DNA from: Bullera alba
Taxonomy: Eukaryota; Basidiomycota; Tremellomycetes; Tremellales; Bulleraceae
Length of the DNA: 64,000 nucleotides
Assembly (NCBI GenBank): GCA_001600095.1
Contig: BCIX01000007.1
Coordinates: forward strand, 62,001-126,000
Direction of reading: 5' to 3'
The position numbers and the translations under genes were made by a program. Position 1 is the first letter of the stretch, and each line of letters starts with the position of its first letter. Under the pieces are notes generated by a model. The model made no database searches. It had not been told where the DNA came from and saw only the letters and a program-made list of their open reading frames with translations. Shown one piece after another: positions 22,970 through 35,428 of the stretch.

Positions 22970-23399
22970 GCGGGTACCACCAGCTGGGTAGTGCCGGTTG
23001 TTTGTCAAAGATTTGGCCTGGCAGGTGATGGCGGGATATGGCGCTGGGAGAAGTGAAGCTGGAGGAGACTTGTAGTATGTTATGAGTTTACGACCCTGAT
23101 GAAATCGCTCATGAATGACTGAGATGCCCAAGATACGATGACCCCTGCTGACTGAGACCAGGTGTGACTGCTGACGAAGCCTCGTTTTGTGCTCATGCTG
23201 CAAGGTACGATCTCATCACTGGTTCGTTCCTCCGAAGTCAGTGACACCTCTTCACGACCAACGTGATCCTGCCTCACTCGACAGCACATCACCTCGCTAC
23301 CGGAAACTAGGCAAGATCTGCATGGTCAACTTCACCAACGGTACCCTCCTGGCCTTTCTGCATTATGACCCACACTACCGCCCCTCGCAAGACCTGAGG
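22970..23399. other. Convergent intergenic region
   Basis: This sits between the surface-protein stop and the SDR stop and should contain both 3' ends. Nothing further is recognised. Confidence 0.45.
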
Positions 23400-24747
23400 C
23401 TACACTGCAGTGTGGCCTCCGTCGACTAGGATATCCGCGCCGGTCATGAATGACGAGGCGTCAGATAGGAGGTAGATCACGGGGCCTACACCACTCTGTC
23501 AGCTTTCTGTCTTTGAGCCCAATGCTCCGAAATGACGCTTTGACAACGGACTCACCTCTGAATTCGTCTGGCGTGGACATTCGTCCCAGCAGACTCGTCC
23601 TCAGGAATAACTCTGGCAGATGGGGCTGCTGGTCGAATAGCGCCTGTGTCATGGCTGTTCGGATCTAGGTCGGTATTAGTAGGGTACAACTGGTCGCGGG
23701 GTGGTATGGCGGCGATGTCACTCACATATCCCGGTGACAAGGTCTGCAGTCGACCATATCAGCAAATCTCCCAAACGTATCCTTGCTTGCGACTCACATT
23801 GACCCTGATGCCCCGTTTGGACCACTCATAAGCGTAATTCCTGGCCAACTGGATGACTCCCGCCTTTGACGAGTTGTAGACCGCATTATCCAATCCAAAG
23901 TTTGCTACCGTACCCGACATTGACGCCGTGAGAACGATACTAGCCCCCTCGCCGGCCTTTGTGACGCCCGTGTCCATTGTCGAGGTCGGGGGTGCATCTT
24001 CATGGCGTTTAAAGTATTCCTTGGCAAAGGCCTGAGAGACGAGGTGGCTGCCTACGAGGTTGATGTCGATGACCCTTCTGAAGCTCTCAATGTCGATGTC
24101 CTCCACCGGGGCGAGGAGGTTGATTCCCGCAGCGTGGTATAGCCCTCTGACGGGATGTGTCGAGCGGGCATTTTGGAATATCGAGCCGATGGTCGAGTAC
24201 ACGTCGTCCGGGGAGGTGACGTTGAGCTGGCCATAGGAGATCTTGGAGCCTAGGGATTCTGCCTCGGATTTGACCTCGGACCACTGGGGCTCGACGGGTT
24301 CGGGGAGGATATCGAGGCAGTGGACATCGGCTCCCGATTGGACCAGGGCGTGGGCGATGGTAAGGCCCAGACCGCGGGCGCCGCCGGTGACGATGATAGT
24401 TCGGTCCGAGAGGGAGAAGAGGGATGGCCCGGATTGGCGAGCGAGTGGGGCTAGAGAGAAGTCAGTATCGCCCAGCGAGACACTGGACAGGACACCCCGC
24501 ACTCACCTTCGTCTGCCTCCTCGGCTTTGCTCAGCCCACTGACCGTCGCCTCATTCTCCTTTGTCACATCGGGGACGATACGCCCTTCAATGTCCTTTCG
24601 ACGGATGGATCCCGTGGCAAAGTGACGAGTGGCAGGGAGGTACAGTCCTCCAGTGAAGCTAGGTCGGAGGGTCCTCGAGGTGATCGGCTTCGAGACGCTC
24701 GCGAGAGTCGATCTCGAAAGAGTTCGTATCGCTCGAGGAGTCGACAT
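23400..24747 (-). CDS. Short-chain dehydrogenase/reductase with mitochondrial-type presequence
   Basis: This is a classical SDR. The N-terminus from the ATG at 24747 (MSTPRAIRTLSRSTLASV...) is rich in Arg, Ser and Thr and free of acidic residues, as in mitochondrial presequences. After the first intron come the dinucleotide motif TGGARGLG (TGxxxGxG), CLDI (acidic end of beta2, favouring NAD), LYHAAGINLLAP (NAG-like), INLVGSHL, the catalytic Ser in LTASMSG and the YxxxK in VYNSSKAGV. The tail has TLSPGYV, MTQALFD, FRGPVIYLLSDASSFMTG and ILVDGGHTAV, split over small exons, ending in TAG at 23402-23400. The layout resembles mitochondrial D-arabinitol/polyol dehydrogenases of fungi, but the substrate cannot be fixed from these motifs. 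At least five exons. Confidence 0.85.
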
Positions 24748-25508
24748 CGTCAGGGGATTCTGGCGCTAGAATAGGATAGAGCCGTTCCGACGATGATATT
24801 GTGATGATACCTCTTCGGCGACCCGTCACAGCTGGCTAGATGCTTGTCTTGTCTAAGAGGACGACTGTCGCAGGATGGAAGTTGAGAAATGAGTGTATTG
24901 ATTCAGTCCAAATTGACCGCTACTTACAGGCGGTAGTTGACCTTGACTTCCGTGATCTCCGTAGACGCTAGTCTCTGCGCCAGATCGACCGCGAGTACCG
25001 CAGAGTACAACAAGTCCACTGCATACGTTCCAGACTCGCAGGCTCCACTCTAGCTAGCTCTAGGTTGATAGCTCCCTCTTGACATTGGCTCGGCGGACAT
25101 CGGCCCGAGACGGTTATGCGGGTTTACATTGAACGGCATTTAGCAGAATACGCGGAGGTGGAGCAGGGCGGCTGCTAAGGGCTGGCCCTAATTCACCGGT
25201 AGGCTCTGGCAGGGTAGAGAGGGTACCAGAGGGTAGCAAGCTGTAGCAAGCCATTGCCGCAGCAAATCAACTCTCCGAACACGTCCCCGCATCCGGCCGT
25301 AAGCTGATAGAGCGGTTGAGATGACTCCGGGAATGAACTAGGTGACATCGAACAAATTTCCCAGCGAGACACTCTCAAGACCTCTACCGATGTCTTTGAT
25401 ACTTTCCATGCTCACGTCCTAACGCAGTGCATGAGGAGCAGATACAGACAGACCCCCATGCCCAAGCGATATCCAACCTACATACCCATCCAAAACACCA
25501 GTATGCCC
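24748..25508. other. Intergenic, SDR promoter side
   Basis: This is the upstream region of the SDR gene and the 3' flank of the zinc-cluster gene (both reverse strand). No gene is supported. A CTAGCTAGCTCTAG run lies near 25052. Confidence 0.45.
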
Positions 25509-28271
25509 TCAAAAGAAATTGATGACCGCCTCCTTCTTCTCCAGAATCTCCTGCCAACCAAGGGTGACGCCCTCGTCCACCTCCCCCCAGATGATCTTCG
25601 CGCACTTGACCCACTGATTCTCCTCGACTCCCGCGGCAATGACGAGGTGCCGAGTCGCACGCGCACGGTCTGTTTCGGAGATCGACAGCGTAGCGGCCAG
25701 AAAGGCGGGTAGGAGGGTGATCATCCGGCCTTGATTGGGAAACTGGGCGAACGAATCGAGGAGGGTGAAGAGCTCAACGAGAGCCGCCCGGAGCTTGAGA
25801 TGCAAGATGCCTGATCCCTTCACAAGCTGAAATATCACGTCAGTGTTGATCGTTAGAGGGTTGGACTCACCTGCAGGAAGAGCACTTGTGCTGTCAATTT
25901 CCATAATTGAGAGATGGTCGTGTGCTTGACTAGATCGACAGAGCCCATGTCTCGGTATATGGGGTTGCGCTCCCAACTGTCGATATCGCCGCGCAGGGTT
26001 TGCTCCTTGACGCCGGCGTCACTGAGCCCATTGACATCGCCTGCCTGACCCTCGGCGATCTTCCGCCTCGCCTTTCCGGCCATGTTGACGATTCGATGCA
26101 GCAACATGATCATGCTGTCGTCCAAGCCGAGATACGAGTTTGTGACGTCTGTCCGAGTAGCCGGGTCCACTTGATCAGGCATTTCGGTGTACACTTCGAA
26201 GCTATATCGCATCATCAGTGACCTGAATGCCTGCATTTGACGCCAACGAACGGTCTGAGGACAGTGAAGATGTGTGTGACTGAAGGACAATCCGAAGGAT
26301 AGAGACGGTAGCACTTTAAAGGTGGTTCGCGGCAGTCGAATGTTGGAGTATGAGACTGATGTCGTTCTTGGACTGGGAGGCTTGCTCGGCGGCACTCACC
26401 TGCACTCGGTCCCCTTCAACATCGCGTGGTTCAGATCCGTCATGACCATCAACCTCTCGATATATCCCCCTCGATGCAAGGTATCACTATGACCACTTCG
26501 CTGCGTTGTGGCGAGGTTGACTCGTGGAGAGCTGATATCTATCAACTGGACCGCCATGTTCCATGACTCCGAGGGATCATGTATCGGTCGAGCGCCAATG
26601 AGCTGTGGAGTAAAGAGTTAGTCTGAGTGCCAATCGGATACTAGCTACCGCCGGACTCACGTCCAATAGGTGCAAGTTGAACACGGTCCAAAGGCTATAT
26701 TGGGAAGATTGTCAGTAAGGCAACGTGAAGATAATTGGATCCCCGAAGGTGAACGACGTGTCGAGGTGAAGAACAGGGGGAATGGTGATCAGGGACCGTC
26801 CCGAGGAAGACAGAACGGTCTAGATGGACTCACGCATCGTAACGGGACTTGTCCGGCAGCACTCCGTCAATTATCCCCACCACTTGGCCCACCAGCTTGT
26901 CAACTTCCTTCTTGGCATTTCGCGCGTCAGCCTCTAGGATCTGCCTTCTCTGGCTGATCTCATGGGCATTGGCATGCGGGTCACTCGGGACCAGAAAGTC
27001 GAGATACGATGTCGCAATGTAACGCTGGAGAGCGCGAGCGGTTGCTGACGAAGGATAAAGTCAGCACATTGAATGAGGGGAGAGGACTCAGAGCGAAGGT
27101 ACTTACGCTCGTCCTGTCTGCGTGTGATCTGAACAACGTGGGCGGGTGTACCAGATGATGGAGTGATGCAGAATGATTCGAGGATATGAGCGTCTAAGAC
27201 GTGTCAGCGAGACGCCCAAGTATGAGGGACTGAGCTGTCTGCCACGGTGAAGCTGGTGTGGAGATGGCGAAGGCGTGGGATGGGAATGCGGGCAGGTGGA
27301 AAGCAGGAATCACCGTCACTCACAAGTTGCAGCTATCGAAATGGTCTTGCCTCCTGCTTCATCCACCCGCACTACGGATGGCTGTATGGTCTTATCCGAT
27401 TCGTGGGCATGGACATCCTCGAACGATGCGAAAGGCACCGCGAATGGGCTCTTCTCCGGAGCAAGTCCTTCAAGCAGACTTTCCGCTCGCGAGGGCGGAG
27501 CACTTCTGATGTGGTTGAGGGTGAGGGGGGTGGGGTCGCTTGCCGTCGATTTCGACTGTCCTGCTCTTTTGGCCGCCGCAGCGGATACTGTTGCAAGAGT
27601 CGCCGGTTGAGCCTGTTTTTGAGACTGCGACGTGGCGGTGGACGAGGTTGCTTGACTCCGAGAGGCGAGACCGAAAAGATCCATATAGTCGACTCCCTCG
27701 GGGGCCAGGCTGTGTCTAACAGGCTCGGAAGGTCGGGCATGGGACCTTGGCAAGCCCTTGGTGGGTCTCTGATGAGGCGATGGCGAGGTTGGATTTGCTG
27801 TAGCTTGAGGAGGTTCGGATGGGTCCATTGACGTTCGGGCTCGTTTTATAGGCGGATCTGAACGACCAGTACAGTCCCAAGAGCCGGCCAAGCACCGCTG
27901 ACAGAATCCCTCCTCGCTCCATTCCTCATCGCACTTCTTGCCCCGCCTACCAGACGTCAGTCCAACAGCAGAGAGAGAAACTTGCTGAGCTCACTTCTTG
28001 CAAGTACCACCTGGATTTCACGCGTCAGCACTCCAATCGAGCTATCACACCGTCGGTATCACTCACATCCCGTTCTGGATCGCTTGAAAGGTCCAGATCG
28101 ACGCCTGACGACCCGCTTGTCCACTGAAGCGGGACTTTCGCCCGGAATGTCAGTGCTGGCCGAGGCACCGGGGTAGAGCGGCGCTAGCTCGGCACTGGCG
28201 CTGCTGGGACCAGCTAGCGTTTCCGGTGGTTGTGGGTATTCGGGCTCGAACTGGGCCAATTCCTCTGCCAT
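25509..28271 (-). CDS. Zn2Cys6 transcription factor with a 16-nt microexon
   Basis: The ATG at 28271 opens exon 1 (28271-28067, 68 codons plus one base). A 16-nt exon at 28010-27995 and a third exon from 27946 complete the zinc cluster: C-x2-C-x6-C-x9-C-x2-C-x6-C (CGTC, KKRGKKC, FCQRC, WDC) at residues about 69-99, preceded by a basic KRSRTG stretch. A Ser/Pro/Gln-rich linker follows. The C-terminal half (26700-25509) is helical, with the LHLKLRAALVELFTLL, SETDRARATRHLVIAAG and QWVKCAKIIWGEV features of the fungal-specific transcription factor domain (Fungal_trans_2 type). It should bind DNA as a nuclear regulator; targets unknown. Stop TGA at 25511-25509. I did not fix every intron in 27250-25850, of which there are at least six. 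Confidence 0.82.
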
Positions 28272-28677
28272 CTTGCTGGACCTTTGGATCTATAAGCTCG
28301 CTTCCTTGTCGGATGTCCGCCTGTAATGACTGCTAGAGCACTCACCTACTGATGTTCGCGATGATGTCAAGGGGATACTGACTGTTGACAGCTAGTCGTG
28401 TAGCGGAAAGTGCAACAACAACAACAGTCCAATAAGAGCGCGGCTAGTTTGGGTGGGGTGACCCCGTTTATCAGACACCCCCCCTTTGCATGTAATAAGA
28501 CTTAATGATTTGTTACGATGTTTGTAATCGGAGATTGAGTCCCTCTCCGAGGGTACTAGGGCTGATTACAAAAAATGCTAATCGTGTCTCATTCACATGG
28601 TCCAAGTCCTCCCAACCGCACGGTCGTCCCAGACACCCGCTGGCAACCTCTGTGCTAGACTCAGGTGCTGACTGTTG
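28272..28677. other. Intergenic, zinc-cluster gene promoter
   Basis: No gene is seen. The stretch carries an ACACCCCCCCTTTG run near 28473, containing a CCCCT stress-element-like word, and an A/T-rich segment with TGTAATAAG and TTGTAATCGG words around 28490-28535. Confidence 0.4.
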
Positions 28678-30339
28678 CTACTCATCGACCTCCGAGCCCT
28701 CATATACAGTGTGACTATCGCTCGGCCAAGAGCTCTCGGACAAATCGTCCGGCTGTCGAGCAGACTCCGGTTCAAGTGTCTCTCGCTCGAACTGACCGAA
28801 GTAGAGAAGAGCGCCGTTCACCATCCGCCTCACGCTGGTCGCAATCGTCGTGTCCATACGTCGTCTTGAACTTAGGTCGATCCAGTCTGGAGCAAGGTTG
28901 GACACGGTGCTGAGGAAGACGTCTCGCATTTGAGTCTTCTCGTACGTGTTCAGCCGATTCCAATACGTGCAGACCGCGCTCTCGACCTGCCATGGGAGAT
29001 CAGGGTCGCTCTGGTGATTTTCCCACATAGGTGATGTTGACATTTTCGCAATGGCTGTCGAGAATGCGACCTGGTGTTCGGGAGTCACCTCCTCCTGTGG
29101 ACACTTGAAGCACTCTTCAACGGTCACCTCCTCCTCGTTGTGTTCCGACAAGAGCATATCGGGAAGTGCTACTGCCCACAAGGGACATACGCGCACATCG
29201 TCCCAGTCGAGCAGTCCCGCGACGTTGCCTTCCTCCGAGACGATGATGGATTCCGCTTTGATCGGATGGTGAACGGTGGTGATGCCCTCCTCTGCACGTA
29301 AGGATGGTCGCTGTTGGAGGTACGCGGTCCATCGGATAAGTTCTGAGATGTACCTGATATCGTTGTCGTCACACTCCTCAGGGTCTTCCGCGGAGATCAA
29401 GTAATAGACTCCCATCTGTTGTAAGCGGGCTTGGAACCAGTCGCTAGCGTTTGTGAAAGGTCCTTTGGGAAGGCCGGCCTTGGAGATGGTTGGGTCCCGT
29501 CCAACTACAATCTTGCGACTCGCCGAAGGAGACGATGTACCCAGTCTGAGCAGAGGAACCCAGTCGACGACCACATGCCAGATCGAGGCAAGGCATGCCC
29601 ATAGCCACCTCCACGACGCGTCCCAGGGATACGAGGACGAAGTCGGAAGCCGCAGTGGTGGTGAAGGGGGATCAGTGTCGTACACCAGGCCGCCGATCTT
29701 GTCGAACCGAATGCGATACAGCTGAGCGAGGTATCGGGCCAAATCCTGGGCGATTGATCGTTTCTGTCCCAACGACAATGTTCTCCATTGAAGGCTCAAG
29801 TCCTCTCCGGCGATGTACTCTCGCATCATCCAAGCCCGTCCCAGCTCGTTATCGTCGGTAGCGTCGTGGGCAATGACCTCGGGAATCCGGAAGATGTCTG
29901 TCTACATGTGTGGTCAGCACCTGCATCCCATCTGAAACTCGAAGCGCCTTGGACTCTTTTGACTCACTCTCTGACGTACGCAATTCATTGTTGCAACTTC
30001 ACTTGCGATAGCATGACCGTGTCCGGCGTGGCATCTCACGCTGAAGTGGTACCGCTTGTCCAGTACGGTGACCTTGAGTGTATGCTTGAGCTCTAGAGGA
30101 TCGATGATGTCGATGTAGCGTGGCCTCAGGTATTTGAGATGCACGTCCGTCGTGGTTTGAATGTCTAGGCAACGACGGATGACCTGTTCGACTATGTGAC
30201 GTTGATCCACTAAGAACATCAAGCGAGCTTGTACCTCTGGTATCGATCTGGGCAAGCTCTCCGGACTTCTCTCCAGGCTAGGTGAGGTCGAAGTCAGATG
30301 GTCGCGAGGTGTCGCTTGGTCGGACTCGAGCTGAGGCAC
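28678..30339 (-). CDS. APH-like pseudokinase family copy 3, intact
   Basis: Exon 1 is 30339-29968 and exon 2 29901-28678, joined in phase 0 (531 aa). Exon 1 has a Ser/Pro-rich leader, the IVEQVIRRCLDI helix and the N-lobe strands LKHTLKVTVLDKRYHFSVR. Exon 2 has GRAWMMREYIAGEDL, LARYLAQLYRIRFDKIGGLVYD, a Trp-rich insert (WRWLWACLASIWHVVVDWV), SRKIVVGRD, GPFTNASDWFQARLQQ, then TTVHHPIKAESIIVS, LLDWDDVRVCPLWA, the YEKTQMRDVFLSTVSNLAPDW helix and an acidic tail with SESSWPSDSHTVYE. The order matches fungal phosphotransferase (APH, PF01636-like) kinases. The HGD catalytic Asp is Pro and the loop Asn is Ser; the later metal-binding Asp is kept. It is therefore predicted to bind rather than phosphorylate. 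It is in opposite orientation to all other copies. Confidence 0.78.
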
Positions 30340-30874
30340 GATCTGCAGTGATCGGGTCGAGCAGTATTGAAGGTGAATCGAGGGTTAAGCATGCTGTAAA
30401 TCGCATGCTTGTCCAACGTGCCATTGTATCGAGGTCCTCGGGTCGGTTCCGAAGACCAAGCTCAAAGCAGTCACTAGTCAAGGTTGAAGATCACCGAGTC
30501 GAGGTTGGCAGCCGAAATCGAAATCTCGGCGAAACATCGCTCGCTGGTAGCTGCTTGCTGAGCGCTGATAGATAGCTGAACCGAGCCGCGAATCATCACG
30601 TGTCAACACAAGACAAGCGGATGGGATAAGGCGAGCTACACATTGGATCTCGTTGCGATTCGCCTGCAGTGTGACTTCGAGCGTGTCGAGGTGCTTGGTA
30701 TGCAGCTCGTTCAGGGGTTTACGAAAATCGAGAGTCGTTGTGACGGAGACCGAACGGATCACTGACGAAAGCTGCATCCGCTATTGATTATACTTTACTC
30801 CAAAACTCCACCAAGGGGCTTAGCCTCTGAATTGAGGCGCCTGGTCCTTGTCTTGATACTTCATTCGTGCTCCT
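30340..30874. other. Intergenic, promoter side of kinase-like copy 3
   Basis: The region upstream of copy 3 (reverse strand) contains, near 30490-30430 on the minus strand, TTCAACCTTGACTAGT followed by CGGAACCGA, words resembling the shared upstream block of the tandem copies. The rest is the 3' flank of the GH32 gene. No gene is supported. Confidence 0.45.
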
Positions 30875-32852
30875 CTACTGTCCCCAAGTGCCCTTCAGGC
30901 CCCAGACCTCCAGCTCCATCGTGACACCGTCTGGGATTCCACTGGTAGCGATCTCAAGCGAGGACAGTGGTGTCTCCGGGAAGAAGATGGTGGTACCAGA
31001 GTACGCACCCTCGTCGACAAACATCTCCAGAATACTCCTATCAACCACCACGCTGAACGATTTGGCCAAAGCGACGCCGGAACTCGTAAACTTGTCATTG
31101 AAGAAGACGTCGGTGTAGCCATTGGTGTTACCACGGTCTAGGTATCCGATACCGGTGTTGTCCCCTCCGAAGAAGTATCCACCCGTCACGCTCTCACCCG
31201 AGGTGGACGAGAAGGTAAAGTTGAGCACGGCATCCACAGCAAAGGCCGGCCGAGGGGTGGGCACGGAGATATTGACATTGAGGTAAATCGCTCCAGAGGT
31301 GACATTGGAGAAATCGACAGTGGTAGTCTTGTTGAGGAAGTCGTTGTCGGTAGTGAGAGGTTGGTCGTAGATCGCCGACAGCTCGTACGGCTGTGAGATC
31401 ATAGCCCAGCCTGTTCGCTCGAGCTTGGTCACATAGTTCCTCCTGGGGAGGGACATGGCGGATCGCCATCCCTCAGTGGCTGTAGGGACCTTGTTGGTGT
31501 ATTGCCAGTTGGAGGCCCAAGCGATCGAAATGGCCTCGTTGGACTCGGTTCCGTAGAAGAACTGCTCGGCGTAGTTGTCCTTGGCAAAGTCGCTGATCCT
31601 GGTCACGCTGTCGTAGGGAGTGAATTTGTATCCGTCGAACGATCCGGGGAACCATTCCGAGATTGAACCACCGAGTGGTGCACCAGGGTTGATGGAGATG
31701 ATCAAGACCCATTCGCTCTCGCCAGTCTCCTGACCAGTCTCCTTGTCCCACACGGGCACGGGGATCAAGTTGGGGCACTCGTACTGCAGACCAATGATGC
31801 CCACGTCGGTGACATTGGAGGAGAACTCCCAGTCGATCAAGTTGGTAGAGGTGTAAATTCCAATACTGAAGTCGACAGAGTATGCAATCACCATGACCCA
31901 GTGGTCCTCGTACCAGATGACCTTGGGGTCTCTGAACTGGGTCGAGTTGATGTCGATCACAGGGTTGTTCTCGTACTCTGTAAAGGTGTACCCGCCGTCG
32001 TAGGATATGGCGAGGTCTTGTGTCTGCTTTTCAGGGGTGTTGAGAGTGTAGATTGCAACGACACCGTCGGTTTGGTTGGGGAAGAAGCCGGATGTGTTGT
32101 TCGAGTCGATCACAATGGAGCCAGAGAAGACACCGGAGCCTTCCTGAGGTGGGAACAGGGCGATGGGCTGGTTAGTCCAGTTGTAGAGATCGGGAGAGGT
32201 AGCATGACCCCAGTGCTGGTTGCCAGCGACGAGGGCGGTGGGGTTGTCTAGAGAGGAACAGCGTTAGTGAGGCTCCCTGATGATATACCGAAGATGCGAA
32301 GCATAGCATCCTGATATAGTCGCGACACTCACACTGGTAGTACAAGTGCCACGTTCCGTTTCCATCGAGGAAGCAGCCATTCGGGTCGTTCATGAAGCCC
32401 TGGGAATGGTCAGTCATGACACGATGGCATTGTAGGATTTTGAAGGCTCGACTCACTACTGGAGGGGAGAAATGCACCTGCGGCCTCAAGTCTCCAGTGT
32501 AGTCACCCTCCACGACGCCGGTTGGCGCTGTCTCTGGAAGACTGAATGACGAAGTGGCTGCCACACTCGAAGCTCTCGTTGCTGCCGCCGTTGCCGTTCC
32601 AACAGCCGTCGCGGCACCGGTAGCGCCCATGCGGGACGTAGCGCCGCTGGGACCACTCATACTGGCAGAACCGGAGGCGGTGGCTGCGCTAATAACCGAA
32701 GCAGCTCTCGAAGTGGCAGACTGGGCGATCCCAGACCCAATGGCTGTTGCAGCTGACGCAGCGGCTGATGCACCGGATGCAACGGACTCTTGAGCGAGAG
32801 TGGTGTTGAGCAAGCTGAGCAGAGCAACAGCAAGCAAGTTCTTTTGTAGCAT
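30875..32852 (-). CDS. Secreted GH32 invertase / beta-fructofuranosidase
   Basis: Three exons, 32852-32457, 32399-32333 and 32247-30875, join to 611 aa. A signal peptide ([20 protein letters not shown]) is followed by about 80 residues of Ser/Ala/Thr-rich linker, likely O-glycosylated. The GH32 five-bladed propeller starts at [21 protein letters not shown] carries the nucleophile Asp, FRDPK ([16 protein letters not shown]) the transition-state Asp, and YECPNL the acid/base Glu. WASNWQY and [14 protein letters not shown] segments follow, then the C-terminal beta-sandwich with a late [15 protein letters not shown] motif typical of GH32. The enzyme should hydrolyse sucrose, and possibly inulin-type fructans, outside the cell. 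A GTATAAG box about 190 bp upstream fits a promoter. Numerous N-glycosylation sequons. Confidence 0.92.
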
Positions 32853-33732
32853 GATGGGTGGTGACTCAGGTGACCTCGGTGAAACTCAGGAAGATCGACC
32901 GAGGGGCTTAAGTTTGGCCGAAGTAGTTGATCGATTTGAGTCGGGTTTTGATGTATGGACGTCCACTAGGTGCAGCGATCCAAGAATCAAGAGGGAGCTG
33001 GGATGAAGTCGGGGGGAAGAGAATGAGCATCTCACTCTGCTCTTATACCCTCGTCACCAGTGCCCTCCAGTGCCGCATTCTGCCGCCGAGACTAGCTTCC
33101 ATCGCCATTGCCGCAGAACACACGCCAAGGACCCGAAGAAGCAGGAGGAAGAGGAGGGAACTGGAGGGAACTGGGGTCATCCAGGGTCATGCGGCTGTGG
33201 AGGACAGGGGCTCAGCGGGACTTTCGTCTGCAACTGCGACATCCGCTCCACATTAGATCGGGGCAAGATGAGACCGGCGGCAAGTAAATATACGTCCGAA
33301 GTCCATCTGTCCCGGGAGAGGGGAGACGTCAACGGCGGCAAGTGAGGGGATGCGATGTATGAGATCATTGACGGGTTCGTAACGCTGCGATCTAACGGCT
33401 TGCAGGAATTTGGTTTACTGTCCGGACCGAGGTCGGACCGAGGCCAAGCCACATGGTGGTCACGTGCGGGATCGCAGCCAGCGTATCTTCGCATCCGAGA
33501 TCAGCTGTGGACAAGCTGTCGACGTTTCGGTCTCGACCATGGTCCTTGACTCGACTAAGCTCAACTTTGACCAGCTTTGTTCGGTACCGACAAGGACACT
33601 CGGACTCGATGGGTGCCCATCGGTCAAATATGCTCTCTTCATCATGTATGTTCGCAACTCCAACTCTACGCGTAACGACTTGTATCGCGGATCTGAACCC
33701 ACCATGGATCCTCGACCTCGCGACTACACACA
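32853..33732. other. Divergent promoter between GH32 and kinase-like copy 4
   Basis: A minus-strand GTATAAGAG box near 33040 probably serves GH32. On the plus strand near 33560-33595, CTCAACTTTGACCAGCTTTG followed by CGGTACCG resembles the shared upstream block of the kinase-like copies. No gene is supported. Confidence 0.45.
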
Positions 33733-35428
33733 ATGACTTTGGCCGAGGACGACAAAGCAGCTGCCCAGGAAGCTTCGACTTCACCTTCGCCCCCTCCTGA
33801 GTACTAATCATCTCCGTTCTGCTTCTTCTACCCGCCGGACAAGGAGAGACCAGCTCAAATACTTCTTCTCGAAGAGCACATTCGCAATGTCGAACAATTC
33901 GCCCGTCAATGTCTCGCTGTCGACCCCAGCACGGATGTACATGTCGAGTTTCTGAGACCGCGATACCTAGATGAGTTCCGCCCGACGGACTCGAAGCACA
34001 CGTACAAGATCACCGCCTTGGACAAGGAGTATCACCTCATCATCAGACCTGAAGCGGGACACGGCCACGACATTGCCAGCCAAATCGCGGCAATGGACTG
34101 TCTACGTCGCAATGTGAGTGTGGGACATTGCCTCGTGTAGCTCCAGCTTGACATCACGATTTGGTTGATGCTGACTCTACGTATAGACAGATGTAGTCCG
34201 GGTGCCGAAGATCATCGCCCACGACATATCCGACGACGATAAATCGGGACGATCATGGATGATGCGGGAGTACATCCCTGGAGAGGATTTGAGTTCTCGA
34301 TGGAGAACATTGTCTTTGGAACAGAAACAATCGATCGCGCACGACTTGGCCCGATACCTCGCCCAGCTCTACCGCATCCGATTTGACAAGATCGGCGGCC
34401 TGGTGTACGAAGATCCCCCAACCCCTACACCAGCTCAGCACACTTCCTTATCGTATCTCCGGAATACCTTGTGGAGTTGGCTGTGGACTTGGCTCGCTTG
34501 GATTTGTCCGATAATTGTCGACTGGGTCACTGCATCCGCTCTTCACACAGCATCTCCTCCGCCGCGCAAGATTGTCGTAGGGCAAGACTCGACCATTCTC
34601 TCGGTCGGTCTTTACAAAGGGCCGTTCACCAACGCTAGCGACTGGTTTCAAGCACGGCTGCTGGATATCGGACTACTCCAGGTGGGATTCGCGGAAGAAC
34701 CTGAGCCACACATGCCCGAAAACAAGGTCAACTACATCCGAGAGACGTTCAAATGGATCGACTTTGTCCGACGGCGACCTTCCCTCAGCCTGGACGAGAC
34801 CGTGACCACCATCTACCACCCGATAACCGCAGAGTCAATCATAATCTCGGACGAGGGGAAAGTAGCTGGACTGCTCGACTGGGACGAGGTCTGCGCGTGT
34901 CCCCTCTGGGCGGTGACCGAAGTGCCCGACGTCATTCTTGGAGAGGATCACGAGAGGGCAGTGACTATCGATGGATTCATACAATCTCGCCAATCCACAA
35001 ATAGGGAGATACCCCCCGAACAGCACGCCGCGTTCGTCGAAGCCGTTGCGGTATCGACAAACCTAGACATGAGGGATTGCTACTTCGAATATCTACTTCC
35101 CGATCTGCCATGGCTGGTCGATAGCGCGATCTACAGTTACTGGCCGGAAGTGTGTGCTTTCGAGAAGACGCAAATGCGGAAAGTCTTCCACGCTACCATG
35201 GCCGATCTCGCCCCAGATTGGGTCGATCTCCGGTCAAGCCGACGGATGGATATGGCAATCGCAGCGGGTCTGGATGAAATGGCATGGGGCAGTCTTGTCT
35301 GGTTCGGCCAGTTTGAGGAGGAGACACTTGGTCCTCTAGCATCAGCTGCTATGTCACGAGTCGCCTGGCTGAGCGACGACGACACCATGTACGAGAGTTC
35401 CGACGGCGACAGTGATCGGGAGGCGTGA
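33733..35428 (+). pseudogene. APH-like pseudokinase family copy 4, in-frame stop near the N-terminus
   Basis: Exon 1 is 33733-34113 and exon 2 34187-35428, same intron position and phase as the other copies. The ATG at 33733 (MTLAEDDKAAAQEAS) is followed after 24 codons by TAA at 33805-33807; the same frame then continues without shift through FCFFYPPDKERPAQIL, VHVEFLRPRYLDEF and the rest. Exon 2 is intact: WMMREYIPGEDL, LAQLYRIRFDKIGGLVYE, the Trp-rich insert LWSWLWTWLAWI, KIVVGQD, TTIYHPITAESIIIS, LLDWDEVCACPLWA, the YEKTQ-like helix (FEKTQMRKVFHATMADLAPDW) and the acidic tail. The shortest GT-AG intron that would remove the stop places the branch site against the donor and is not credible. 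Catalytic Asp is Pro, loop Asn is Ser. Only the stop argues for a pseudogene. Confidence 0.7.

Noticed and set aside
33803..33850. Short intron that would remove the stop in kinase-like copy 4
   Set aside because: A 48-bp GTACTA..GAGAG intron restores the frame, but the only branch-like CTAAT lies three bases from the donor, too close for splicing.
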